64,000 nt of DNA from Pseudomonas sp. Bc-h (GTDB lineage: Bacteria > Pseudomonadota > Gammaproteobacteria > Pseudomonadales > Pseudomonadaceae). Both the position numbers and the translations under genes were made by a program. The notes beneath the pieces are model-generated. The model was not told the origin of the DNA. It saw only the letters and a list, made by a program, of their open reading frames with translations, and searched no databases. Location: contig NZ_MUIN01000003.1 in NCBI RefSeq assembly GCF_002080045.1, positions 69,501-133,500 of the forward strand, given 5' to 3'. Below, piece by piece: positions 49,973-62,207 of the stretch. Each line of letters begins with the position of its first letter. Position 1 is the first letter of the stretch.

Positions 49973-51346
49973 TCAGAGCTGTTCTTGGCACAGCCGGCGA
50001 TGCCAGCGTCGGGCTTCAAACAGCACGATGACGATCATCGACAGGTTGATCAGGACATTGGCCGCCGCAAACGCCATGACCACGGCCAAGGCGTCCTTGA
50101 AGAAAAACGCGCCAGCCAATACTGCTGAAATCCGCAGGCTGGTGCTGACGATCTCGAATACCAGAAAGATTTTCTGCAATGAGAGGGCGGGAATCGCGAC
50201 CAGACAAGGGCCGCCGATAAACCCCGCGAACTCGGATATCGCCAGCCAGCGCGCGTATTCGCCAGCGGTTTCCCATTCACCGCCGAAGGCCAGATGAAAC
50301 ATCCAGGGCCCGGCAATGACCAACGCGGCAAATGGAACCAGCCCGGCCAACGACATGCCTGCCACACCGCGCACCAGCAATCCGGCCACCGGCTCGCGGG
50401 CGTGGATGGCCTGGGTGATACGCGGGTAATAAACGCTACCAACGGCCTTGCCGATGAAGTTGCTGGGCATCGCCAGCACTTGCAGGCAAAGCGCAAAAAA
50501 ACCGGCTGGCACCGCACCGAAAGCCGATGCCAGCACCAGCGTGGGCATGTGCACCGAGAGCGCATTGATCAGGACTTGCGGCGCACGAAACAGCGGAAAA
50601 TCCCGGTACTCGGCAGCCAGCTGACGCAGGGTTTTGCGTGGTTCCTCAGTGACTTCGGGAACGATGTGAGCGCGAGCCAACAGGCTGGGTTCGCGTCGTA
50701 AACGTATGCCGATCAATAACAAAGCGCCGTGGATAACGTAGTAGAGCGCACTGGTCACCACCAGCACAGGCGCCGTGGCAAGGATGAGACCGGCGCCACT
50801 GCGGGTCGCGTTGTAGATCAACGCATGCAAGGTCGCCGCACGCGCAGTCAGCTTGTAGCGCTGGTTGCGATATAGCCACTGCTGCGTGATCTCCAGCACT
50901 GCCGAGCTGAACATGACAATCGGCAACAGCATCAAGTAGGGGATCAACAGTTCGATGCCCAGTGCACGAGACGCTGCCTCACCCCAGCCATACAAGAGCA
51001 AGGCCGTGACACCGCAGATCGCCGCCGCCACCCACAACGACAGACGAATCAATCCACGGGCATCGCGTTCGGACTGCGGTAACACGACTGCCATCGGATA
51101 TGTCAGCGCGCACCACGGGATGAGGATGATCGTCAGGCTTTGAAACGTGCCGACCACCCCGAACGCCTCGGGGCCGTAGATGCGCATGATCAGCGGAATC
51201 AATGCCAGGTTGATTGCCTGGGCGCCAGCACTGCCGGAAATCGTCGTAACGATGTTGCGCACCAGCTTCGCCCGCCACAGTTGCCGAACCGCGCCACGCC
51301 ATCCCGTGCCGGGCAAATCGTTGGCGGTCAATTCGGGATCTGCCAT
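49973..51346 (-). CDS. Wzx-type polysaccharide flippase
   Basis: A 457-residue MOP-superfamily exporter with about 12-14 helices. The N-terminal VRNIVTTISGSAGAQAINLALIPLIMRIYGPEAFG is the Polysacc_synt signature, which flips polyprenyl-linked oligosaccharides to the periplasmic face. The Met at 51346 is preferred to that at 51352: GAAGGAG lies six bases before the former and adjoins the latter. It sits between the priming transferase and the GT2 gene, as expected for a Wzx/Wzy-dependent locus. Confidence 0.9.
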   Translation of the reverse strand: MADPELTANDLPGTGWRGAVRQLWRAKLVRNIVTTISGSAGAQAINLALIPLIMRIYGPEAFGVVGTFQSLTIILIPWCALTYPMAVVLPQSERDARGLIRLSLWVAAAICGVTALLLYGWGEAASRALGIELLIPYLMLLPIVMFSSAVLEITQQWLYRNQRYKLTARAATLHALIYNATRSGAGLILATAPVLVVTSALYYVIHGALLLIGIRLRREPSLLARAHIVPEVTEEPRKTLRQLAAEYRDFPLFRAPQVLINALSVHMPTLVLASAFGAVPAGFFALCLQVLAMPSNFIGKAVGSVYYPRITQAIHAREPVAGLLVRGVAGMSLAGLVPFAALVIAGPWMFHLAFGGEWETAGEYARWLAISEFAGFIGGPCLVAIPALSLQKIFLVFEIVSTSLRISAVLAGAFFFKDALAVVMAFAAANVLINLSMIVIVLFEARRWHRRLCQEQL

Positions 51347-51373
51347 GCCCATCTCCTTCGCGTGACGCGGCGC

Positions 51374-52768
51374 TCAATAGATATTGCGTGAGAATAGGGT
51401 AAAAGGCGTTTTCACCAGGATCTTGAGGTCGAGCCACAGCGACCAGTGATTGATGTAGGCCAGATCCTTTTCGATCCGTTGCTGCATCTTCTCCAGCGTC
51501 TCGGTTTCCCCCCTCAGACCGCTGATCTGAGCCAGCCCGGTGATCCCCGGTTTGATCCGGTGTCGGGCCATGTAGGCCATGATCTTGTCCCCGTAATAGT
51601 GATTATGGGCGACTGCGTGGGGACGTGGTCCGACCATCGCCATTTCCCCGCGCAACACGTTGATCAATTGCGGCAACTCATCGATAGACGTACGGCGGAT
51701 GAACGCTCCGACGCGGGTGATGCGTGAGTCATGCTGTGTTGCCTGCCTGACCTCGGTATCGTCATGAAGGCGCATGGAGCGAAACTTCCACACCATGATC
51801 ACCAGCCCATTACAGCCATGGCGTGGCTGGCGGAAGAACACCGGCCCCGGCGACGACAGCTTCACTGCAAGCGCCACCGCAAGCATCACCGGGAACAGGA
51901 TGATCAACGCCACCAGCGCCAGGCCCCGATCAAACAACTCCTTGCCCAAGGCTGCCGCCGGATGGGAACTGAGCGGGGTCTCGTTCAGGTAGATCGCGGG
52001 GAATTGTTCGATCTGGGAAATGGACTGATTGAGCAGCATCATGCTGCTGAAATCGGGAATCCACACCACGTCGACATTGAGGTCGAGCAGGGCCAGGTAA
52101 ATGGCCTCGATTTGCGCCGCCTTGCTCAGCGGCATGGCGATGTACACGCGCCTGATGCTGTCGCGTGTCACCAGATCATTCAGGCCGGGCAGGGTGCCGA
52201 GCACAGGTAAATCACTGTCGTGTGCAATGTGCTCAATCGCCTCATCGCCGGTCGATACCATCCCGAGTATGGGCACCCGTTCGCGCAACCGTTGCGCCAG
52301 GCTATACGCCAACGGGCAGGTACCGACAATCACGGCAGTGCGTTCGTAACGCAGCCAGCGGGCGTGGAGGTTGGTCAGATAGCGCAGGGGCAAATAGCTG
52401 CACGCCTGCGCCAGGAAGCCGAAAATGGCCATTCTCACCAACAGATCCTGATCGAGGTCGACGTACTCCAGACAGACCAGAACCACCGCCGACAGCGCCC
52501 CCATCAGCAACGACCACGCCGCCAGCAAACGCAGCAGGCCCAGACCATAGCCGTAGCGTTTGTGGTACACATGCAGCGCCGTGTAGATGGGCACCGAGGC
52601 GAGGACAGCGAGCAGCAGGAGCACTCTGTATTCGGTAGCGATGTAGCCAAACTGGTCAAATACCAGCAGGCAGATGACAAGAGTCGACAGGACCGTGGCA
52701 CTTGACCACTGGGCCCAGAACGTCAAGCCCCTTCGATTGACCGAAGGATGTAAGCGTCGAGCAAGCAT
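51374..52768 (-). CDS. Undecaprenyl-phosphate glucose phosphotransferase (WcaJ/GumD-like)
   Basis: A 464-residue priming enzyme that transfers glucose-1-phosphate to undecaprenyl phosphate. It has about five N-terminal membrane segments, a CoA-binding-like domain, and a C-terminal bacterial sugar transferase domain (KELFDRGLALVALIILFPVM, then VWKFRSMRLHDD, TSIDELPQLINVLRGEMAMVGPRP, shortened here) that contains the catalytic Asp-Glu pair. GGGAG lies seven bases before the ATG at 52768, which is preferred to 52795. Glucose is the most likely first sugar, but galactose cannot be excluded from sequence. Confidence 0.93.
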   Translation of the reverse strand: MLARRLHPSVNRRGLTFWAQWSSATVLSTLVICLLVFDQFGYIATEYRVLLLLAVLASVPIYTALHVYHKRYGYGLGLLRLLAAWSLLMGALSAVVLVCLEYVDLDQDLLVRMAIFGFLAQACSYLPLRYLTNLHARWLRYERTAVIVGTCPLAYSLAQRLRERVPILGMVSTGDEAIEHIAHDSDLPVLGTLPGLNDLVTRDSIRRVYIAMPLSKAAQIEAIYLALLDLNVDVVWIPDFSSMMLLNQSISQIEQFPAIYLNETPLSSHPAAALGKELFDRGLALVALIILFPVMLAVALAVKLSSPGPVFFRQPRHGCNGLVIMVWKFRSMRLHDDTEVRQATQHDSRITRVGAFIRRTSIDELPQLINVLRGEMAMVGPRPHAVAHNHYYGDKIMAYMARHRIKPGITGLAQISGLRGETETLEKMQQRIEKDLAYINHWSLWLDLKILVKTPFTLFSRNIY

Positions 52769-52858
52769 GGTGATACTCCCAAGCGTTCGTCGCATGGCCT
52801 GTAAGACGTTGCCCAGGCTGAGCTGATGATTTCCTTTTAGCGACCTTCGCCGTTCCCG

Positions 52859-55090
52859 TTACACCTTTGCCTGATAGGCCTCGCCCGGCAGATAGCCGTA
52901 ATAGCCCTGATGGTCGTAGCGCGCGTTGATCGCCGAGACCTGGTTGAGGATGACGCCGATCACAGGCGCGCCGTTGCGCAGCAGTTGCCCGACCCCACGC
53001 TGTACCACCGGTGTGGACGTACTGTCAGATTTGACGACGTAGAGCACCGCATCGGCCAGAGCGCAGAGCAACGCCGCATCGCTGACCGAATGGCTGGCAG
53101 GGGAGTCGATGATGATCCTGTCGTAACGCGGCCTGGCCCAATCCAGGAAGCTGGTGAAGCGTGGCGACGCCAGCAACTCCAAGGGGTTGGAGGGCACCGC
53201 CCCGGCGGGCAGAACATCCATATCGCCCACCTGTTGAATGCACTCGCCGCTGCGCGCGCTGCCGTCGACCAGATTCGCCAATCCTATCTGGCCATTGCTC
53301 AGACCCAGATTCTTGGCCAGTGTCGGTCGCCGAAGATCTGCCTCGATCAGCAACACCCGCTCCAGCCTTCCCAGTGCGCAGGCCAGGTTGACCGCGATAG
53401 CGCTTTTGCCTTCTCCAGGAACGGAGGAGGTGATCACCAGGACATGACGGCGGCTTTCGATATCGCTGAGCATGACCCCGGTGCGTGTCGTTCTAATGGC
53501 CTCACTAAACGCCGTATCGTCGTTGCGCTCGAATTGCCGTGCGATGCGTGCCCGGTTTTTCTTCTGCACCAACGGCACCACACCAAGAACAGGCAGGTGC
53601 ATTTTCTTCTCGACGTCTTCCGTGGATTTAACGGTGTTCTTCATCGCATCGCGCAACAGCGACAGCGCGCAAGCGAAGCCAAAAGCCAATGCTGCGGCGA
53701 TTGAGAAGATCAGCGACTTGCGTGGCGTGTTGGGTTGCAGAGGCGTGATTGCCTCATCGACGATGCGCGCATTACTCGAACCCAGGTCTGCGGTAGCGGT
53801 CGTCTCTCTCAGCCGATTGACGAATGTCTCGTACAGAGAGCGGTTGCTGTCGACGTCGCGCTGCAGTTCGCGCAGCTTGAACTCCTTGCGCGAGATGTCC
53901 TGAATCTGCGCGCGGCTGGTGTTCACCGACGCCCGCAGCGCATTCTCGTTCGCTTGCGCCAGCTGGTAATTGTTCTGCAGGCCAGCCACCACCTGATTGA
54001 CCTGAGTCGCCATGCTCGCCTTGGCCGCAGCCAGATCGGAACGCGCGGCGATCATCTTCGGATGACGGTCGCCGTAACGTCGCGACAACTCGTCGACCTT
54101 GGCCTGCGCCTTCGCCACATCGGCCTGGAACTGCTGAATCACCGGGTTATTGATAACGGCGGGAATCGTCGAAAGCTGACCGGCACTCTTGCCGCCGATG
54201 GACTGAACCTGCTGGTATTGGCTCTGCGCTTCGGCGCGCTCACGGCGCGCATCGATCATACGATCACTGGTCTTGGCCAACTCGTTGGCAGTGATCGTGG
54301 TCACGCCACCAACATCCACCAGACCCTGCGCATCGCGATACACCTGAAGCTTGTTCTCCGACTCCTGCAGCTGCGTGCGCAGTTCGATCACTCGCGTATC
54401 CATCCAGCGGCTGGCGGTGAGCGAATCATTGACCTGTGCATCGAGTCGGCTGTCCAGATAACCACGAGCCAAGGCGTTGGCGGCAGCGGCGGCGGTCTGC
54501 TTGTCCTTGAGTGTCACGCCAATGGTCACCAACTGGCTCTTACCGACCGAGCCCACCGAAGTGTGTTCCATCAATTCCATCACCGCTGCATCGAATATCT
54601 GCGTCGGCGTCAACGCTTCACCTTCGCTCCAGCTGGCGGGAAACAATCCCGGGCTCAGGGACGAGACCAGTGATTTCAGACGGGTCATCAGGTATGGCCG
54701 CTGGCGCGGATCGAACTCGGGATGCTCAGTCAGGTTCAGCTCTTTCACCGCACGCTCGGCCACTCCACGGCTCTGGATCAGGCTGATCTGGGTCTGCAGA
54801 TAGTCACTGGTGGGATTGTTCGGATCGGCAAGTGGCTGGAATGAAATGAGCGACGCACCCTTTGGCTCGATTACCAGCGATGCCACGGCGCGATACACCG
54901 GGGTGATCGTCTGCATCAGTACGGCCGCCAGAAGGACCGCGACGAGGGTGATGGTCAGAATGCTCCATTTGCTGGCCCATAGCGTCTGTCCGATTTTGCG
55001 CGAGTCGATGAAATCCCTGTCCTCATCCGGCATGCCTACGGAGTGACGTGAGATCTCGTTCCGCCTGCTGCTTATGCTGATCTGGCCCAT
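52859..55090 (-). CDS. Polysaccharide biosynthesis tyrosine autokinase (Wzc-like)
   Basis: A 743-residue inner-membrane co-polymerase fused to a BY-kinase. Residues about 30-90 hold a first membrane helix and a Wzz domain; a long periplasmic coiled coil (about 200-430) follows; a second helix lies near 460. The cytoplasmic kinase carries Walker A PGEGKSA near 557 and IIIDSPA as Walker B. The tail has a tyrosine cluster (YDHQGYYGYLPGEAY) for autophosphorylation. It controls chain length and export. The ATG at 55090 is 5 bases after the OPX stop; a TTG at 55096 is an alternative. No cognate low-molecular-weight phosphatase gene is present. Confidence 0.93.
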   Translation of the reverse strand: MGQISISSRRNEISRHSVGMPDEDRDFIDSRKIGQTLWASKWSILTITLVAVLLAAVLMQTITPVYRAVASLVIEPKGASLISFQPLADPNNPTSDYLQTQISLIQSRGVAERAVKELNLTEHPEFDPRQRPYLMTRLKSLVSSLSPGLFPASWSEGEALTPTQIFDAAVMELMEHTSVGSVGKSQLVTIGVTLKDKQTAAAAANALARGYLDSRLDAQVNDSLTASRWMDTRVIELRTQLQESENKLQVYRDAQGLVDVGGVTTITANELAKTSDRMIDARRERAEAQSQYQQVQSIGGKSAGQLSTIPAVINNPVIQQFQADVAKAQAKVDELSRRYGDRHPKMIAARSDLAAAKASMATQVNQVVAGLQNNYQLAQANENALRASVNTSRAQIQDISRKEFKLRELQRDVDSNRSLYETFVNRLRETTATADLGSSNARIVDEAITPLQPNTPRKSLIFSIAAALAFGFACALSLLRDAMKNTVKSTEDVEKKMHLPVLGVVPLVQKKNRARIARQFERNDDTAFSEAIRTTRTGVMLSDIESRRHVLVITSSVPGEGKSAIAVNLACALGRLERVLLIEADLRRPTLAKNLGLSNGQIGLANLVDGSARSGECIQQVGDMDVLPAGAVPSNPLELLASPRFTSFLDWARPRYDRIIIDSPASHSVSDAALLCALADAVLYVVKSDSTSTPVVQRGVGQLLRNGAPVIGVILNQVSAINARYDHQGYYGYLPGEAYQAKV

Positions 55091-55092
55091 GG

Positions 55093-55620
55093 TCAAAAGA
55101 ACCCCTGATCGATGTTGATGGTGTCGCCTGGTTCAACCAGCGTGTTCAGCGATGCCTTGGCAATGCTTCGACTCGGGTCGGCCCCTCGAATGATGCTGAT
55201 GCGCTTGTCCGACGCCCGCTCGGTGAGGCCGCCGGCGACAGCTATCGCTCGGTCAAGCGTCAGCCCCGGCTGAAACGGGTAGCCACCAGGCAGCTTCACT
55301 TCGCCACTGATGTAGAACTGGCGATAGGTGAGCACGCTGACCGACACTCTCGGGTCCACCAGATAACCGTCCTTGAGCTTGCTGGTGATCAGCTTTTCAA
55401 CCGCTGTCGGTGTCAGCCCTTTGGCATTGATTTCGCCAATGAACGGGTAAGAGAAAGTGCCCGCGTCAGTCAGTCGGATCTCCTTGAAACTCAAGTCCGA
55501 TTCGCCGAAGACGTTGATGTTGATGACATCGCCTGAACTGAGCTGGTACTGCGCTGCAGCGAACAGAGGCGCGCTGCAGAGCCACAGCATCGTGGCGATC
55601 AGGATTTGACGGACAGTCAT
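55093..55620 (-). CDS. Short polysaccharide export (OPX) protein
   Basis: A 175-residue exported protein with a signal peptide (cleaving near AAA-Q at residue 23) but no lipobox. It contains a PES domain (YQLSSGDVININVFGESDL) at 24-105 and one SLBB domain (FYISGEVKLPGGYPFQPGLT) to the end. The C-terminal outer-membrane helices of full-length Wza are absent. Very short OPX proteins such as this are thought to need a separate barrel, and the next gene encodes one. AAGGAGG lies eight bases upstream of the ATG, the strongest ribosome site in the locus. Confidence 0.92.
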   Translation of the reverse strand: MTVRQILIATMLWLCSAPLFAAAQYQLSSGDVININVFGESDLSFKEIRLTDAGTFSYPFIGEINAKGLTPTAVEKLITSKLKDGYLVDPRVSVSVLTYRQFYISGEVKLPGGYPFQPGLTLDRAIAVAGGLTERASDKRISIIRGADPSRSIAKASLNTLVEPGDTINIDQGFF

Positions 55621-55684
55621 TGGGACAACCTCCTTTACAGAAATGGAACGGGTCGTGACGGACCCACTGCGGTGCAGCTGAATC

Positions 55685-56845
55685 TCAAAGGGTCAGGGCG
55701 AACGTCAGCATGTACACGTTGCGCGTGTAGGTCTGGTCGTCCAGATCCGAATCGTTTTTCCAGCGCTGGTAACCCAGCGAGATATCCGCCCAGCGCGTGG
55801 GCGAGTAGATGACTGAGGCGCCGTAGGTGTTGAGCTTGTCGTCTCGGCCACCAACGCCCAGGTATTCAAGATCGGCGTAGCGGTAGTGAACGTCAGTGGC
55901 GATCCAGGGTGACCAGGTGTGCCGCCATCCCAAGCGTGTGCTGGTGTCATGCACGGTGTTCGCGCCATCGTCGCCTTCTTCGAAGGACTTGCGCGCGTTG
56001 ACGTAGAACGTGGAGTAGGTACGCGGTTTGTACTCAACGTTGGCTTCCCACGTCGGGCTGCTGTAATCGTTGACGTCGCTGTTGTCGAAATTCTTGCGCT
56101 CATAGCCGACACGCACGCTGCCGCTGAGCTTGGCGGTGATATCTCGGGTGACTCCCACCAGTGCGGCATCCCCGGTGCTGTTGCGCGGGCTGTTGCTGAT
56201 CACATAATCGAAATCACTGTGGCGCAGTTCGACAAGACCACGCGTGCTGCCACCGAGCCGGTGATACCAAGTGCCTATGTAAGTGGTGGTGTCATGTTCC
56301 TTGTCGTCGTTGAGCGTGCCGCTGTTGCGATAGCGCAGCTCCTGATACTCGGCTGAAACTTCGATCTGGTTCAGGGCGGTCCGGGCGCCGTAGGTGTAAC
56401 CGACCTTGCCGTTCTTCAGGGTGTACTTGTCGTTCTCGCGAGGCTCGGCGGTCTGCACGGTGTCCTCAGCGCGGCGATAACCAAGTTCGAGATTCAGGCG
56501 GTTTCGTGAATCGAACTCCATGACGCTTTTGCCCTTGAGCGCCTGATCGACATGGTCGGCGTCGGCATGATCCTGATAAGTGCGGCTGTCGACCGCGTAT
56601 TCCAGTTGATAACCACTGGTACGAGTCTGGGTTTGCAGCAGGAACGTCGGGCGCACGGAAGTTATCCAGGAGGATTCCTCGTGGTCCGGCAGCGTTCGAA
56701 AGTTGTCGTCGTACTGCTCGCTGACCTTCAGGCTCGGAGTGAAGTCAAAACCACCCAGTTCAACACTCTGCGGCTTGCCTTCCATAGCGGCCAGCGGAAA
56801 AGGGACGACCACGAGCAACGTCAGGAGATTTTTCCGGTTGATCAT
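55685..56845 (-). CDS. Outer-membrane beta-barrel protein of the exopolysaccharide locus
   Basis: A 386-residue exported protein with a signal peptide and many alternating amphipathic strands (e.g. TSGYQLEYAVDSRTY, SGSVRVGYERKNF, WIATDVHYRYADLEY), ending NVYMLTFALTL. This is a BBP2/DUF2320-type barrel often encoded next to OPX genes. It is the first gene of the minus-strand operon. AAGGA lies upstream of the ATG. Its role as the exit pore for polymer is inferred from position and from the reduced OPX protein that follows. Confidence 0.85.
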   Translation of the reverse strand: MINRKNLLTLLVVVPFPLAAMEGKPQSVELGGFDFTPSLKVSEQYDDNFRTLPDHEESSWITSVRPTFLLQTQTRTSGYQLEYAVDSRTYQDHADADHVDQALKGKSVMEFDSRNRLNLELGYRRAEDTVQTAEPRENDKYTLKNGKVGYTYGARTALNQIEVSAEYQELRYRNSGTLNDDKEHDTTTYIGTWYHRLGGSTRGLVELRHSDFDYVISNSPRNSTGDAALVGVTRDITAKLSGSVRVGYERKNFDNSDVNDYSSPTWEANVEYKPRTYSTFYVNARKSFEEGDDGANTVHDTSTRLGWRHTWSPWIATDVHYRYADLEYLGVGGRDDKLNTYGASVIYSPTRWADISLGYQRWKNDSDLDDQTYTRNVYMLTFALTL

Positions 56846-57464
56846 TCACGCATCCTTTTCCGCGCCAGGGCCAAAAAATGGATAGAAAAAATGGCAAAAC
56901 AAAGCCGCAGACCGTCCGGATGTTCACCGGTGTAGGCCATAGAGATGTCGGGGATTTTTGCCGGGCACTGACCCCAAAGCGTGAAGAGGGCAGGTGGCAC
57001 CTGCGAGCCAGTGTCTGGCGACAGGGGTACAACAGGCAGGAACAAAAATTTTGGTATAGCTACCGCACCGAGTTGCCTCGGAAGTGGCAAACCAAAAGGG
57101 GGGTTCACATCAACCATGCGCAATGCGGGGGCGCGTGGATAAAACGATGACTGCTGATGCCGTCACGACTTCAGTCGCGTCCGGGGGTACTGCGTCGACG
57201 ACCATTGGTTGCGTCGGGACAGATAACTGTCGCCGTCGGCATCGCTCGACGGTCTGAGTATGCGCAAGGTTTGTGACTTGTGTGAGTCTATCGACCAACG
57301 GTCTCCAATTGCGTATCACCCGCGAAACACCCGAACGTACGATTGTGAGTTCCATGAAACAGCATCTCTTGGAAACCGCGTCTGAATCGGCTGTCTATGG
57401 AATGGAGCAATTCCTCTGTTAGAGATTTGAAGCTGCCAGGCGTCCATTCAAGATACAGAAGCTT
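56846..57464. other. Intergenic leader and promoter region of the exopolysaccharide operon
   Basis: About 620 bases without a convincing gene; short frames in it have poor codon use. On the minus strand, the ops-like core GCGGTAGC lies at 57059-57066, and TTGCC-N8-GGCAA (57073-57090) lies just upstream. No sigma-54 or strong sigma-70 promoter could be assigned by eye. The length suggests a long regulated 5' leader for the operon starting at 56845. Confidence 0.6.
57059..57090 (-). promoter_or_regulatory. Ops-like core motif and adjacent inverted repeat
   Basis: On the minus strand GCGGTAGC matches 8 bases of the RfaH-recruiting ops element (GGCGGTAGNNT), with mismatches at the first and last consensus positions. 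It lies about 214 bases upstream of the first gene. TTGCC-N8-GGCAA lies directly before it. The function is inferred from position only. Confidence 0.4.
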
Positions 57465-57507
57465 GAAAATAAAAAACCCCGGCCGATGATGAATCGGCCG
57501 GGGTTTT
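57465..57507 (-). terminator. Intrinsic terminator of gyrB
   Basis: AAAACCCCGGCCGAT (57473-57487) pairs perfectly with ATCGGCCGGGGTTTT (57493-57507), giving a 15-base stem. Reading on the minus strand, the stem is followed by a T-rich tract. Confidence 0.95.
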
Positions 57508-57528
57508 GTTTTTCAGCGGTTTTAAACC

Positions 57529-61054
<3,526 letters not shown>

Positions 61055-61068
61055 CTAATGGCTGCTGG

Positions 61069-62172
61069 TTACAGGCGCATCGGCATGACAACGTAAGCCG
61101 AATCGTCGTTGCCAGACTCTTGGACCAACGCGCTGCTGTTGGAGTCGGAAAGGATCAGACGCACTTGTTCGGTGGTCATCACGCCCAGTACGTCCAGCAG
61201 ATAGCTCACGTTGAAACCGATCTCCAGCGAGCTGCCGTTGTAGTCGACGCTGATTTCCTCCTCAGCCTCTTCCTGCTCAGGGTTGTTGGCCTGAATCTTC
61301 AACTGACCGCTCGCGAGTTGCAGACGAATGCCGCGGTACTTCTCGTTGGACAGAATCGCCGTGCGACTGAACGCTTCGCGCAGCGCCTGACGGTCGCCAA
61401 CGACCAGCTTGTCACCACCCTTGGGCAGGACACGCTCGTAATCCGGAAATTTACCGTCTACCAGCTTGGACGTGAAAGTGAACTCACCAGTGGTGGCGCG
61501 AATGTGATGCTGACCAAGAACGATGCTTACCAGACCATCCTGTTCGGTCAGCAACCGAGCCAGCTCAAGGATACCTTTGCGTGGAACGATCACCTGATGA
61601 CGATCGGCCTGCTCGATGTCCGCAGCCATCGAACACATCGCCAGACGGTGGCCATCGGTGGCGACTGCACGCAATACACCGGACTGGACTTCGATCAACA
61701 TACCATTCAGGTAGTAGCGAACGTCTTGCTGCGCCATGGCAAAGCTTGTGCGTTCGATTAGGCGGCGCAGTTTGCTTTGCACCAGGTTGAACGTCAGCGA
61801 GCCAGGGCCTTCTTCAACGGTCGGGAAATCGTTGGCAGGCAACGTCGACAGCGTAAAGCGACTGCGACCGGCCTTAACGACAAGCTTTTGCTCGTCAACC
61901 TTGATATCGATGAGCGCATCGTTCGGCAGGCTTTTACAGATATCCATCAGCTTGCGCGCGGGGACAGTGATTTCCCCGGGCTCCGCAGGCTCTTCCAGCT
62001 GCACACGACCAACCAGTTCGACTTCCAGGTCGGTGCCTGTAAGTGACAACTGCTGGCCTTCGACGACCAACAACACGTTCGAGAGAACCGGCAAGGTCTG
62101 GCGGCGTTCGACAACGCCCGCGACCAGTTGCAGGGGTTTCAACAGGGCTTCGCGTTGAATGGTGAAATGCAT
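61069..62172 (-). CDS. dnaN: DNA polymerase III sliding clamp (beta subunit)
   Basis: Ring-shaped processivity clamp of the replisome, 367 residues, as in P. aeruginosa. The three-domain beta-clamp pattern begins MHFTIQREALLKPLQLVAGVVERRQTLPVL, shortened to its start, and ends with YVVMPMRL, the hydrophobic-pocket tail. It follows dnaA by 35 bases and precedes recF by 14 bases, so the dnaA-dnaN-recF-gyrB order is intact. Confidence 0.99.
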   Translation of the reverse strand: MHFTIQREALLKPLQLVAGVVERRQTLPVLSNVLLVVEGQQLSLTGTDLEVELVGRVQLEEPAEPGEITVPARKLMDICKSLPNDALIDIKVDEQKLVVKAGRSRFTLSTLPANDFPTVEEGPGSLTFNLVQSKLRRLIERTSFAMAQQDVRYYLNGMLIEVQSGVLRAVATDGHRLAMCSMAADIEQADRHQVIVPRKGILELARLLTEQDGLVSIVLGQHHIRATTGEFTFTSKLVDGKFPDYERVLPKGGDKLVVGDRQALREAFSRTAILSNEKYRGIRLQLASGQLKIQANNPEQEEAEEEISVDYNGSSLEIGFNVSYLLDVLGVMTTEQVRLILSDSNSSALVQESGNDDSAYVVMPMRL

Positions 62173-62207
62173 GGTCTAGTCCCTTGCCTTGATAAGCTGC
62201 GTCGGCA

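Noticed and set aside
56846-57464. Sigma-54 promoter for the exopolysaccharide operon
   Set aside because: TGGCTCGCAGGTGC on the minus strand has the GG and GC elements one base too close together.
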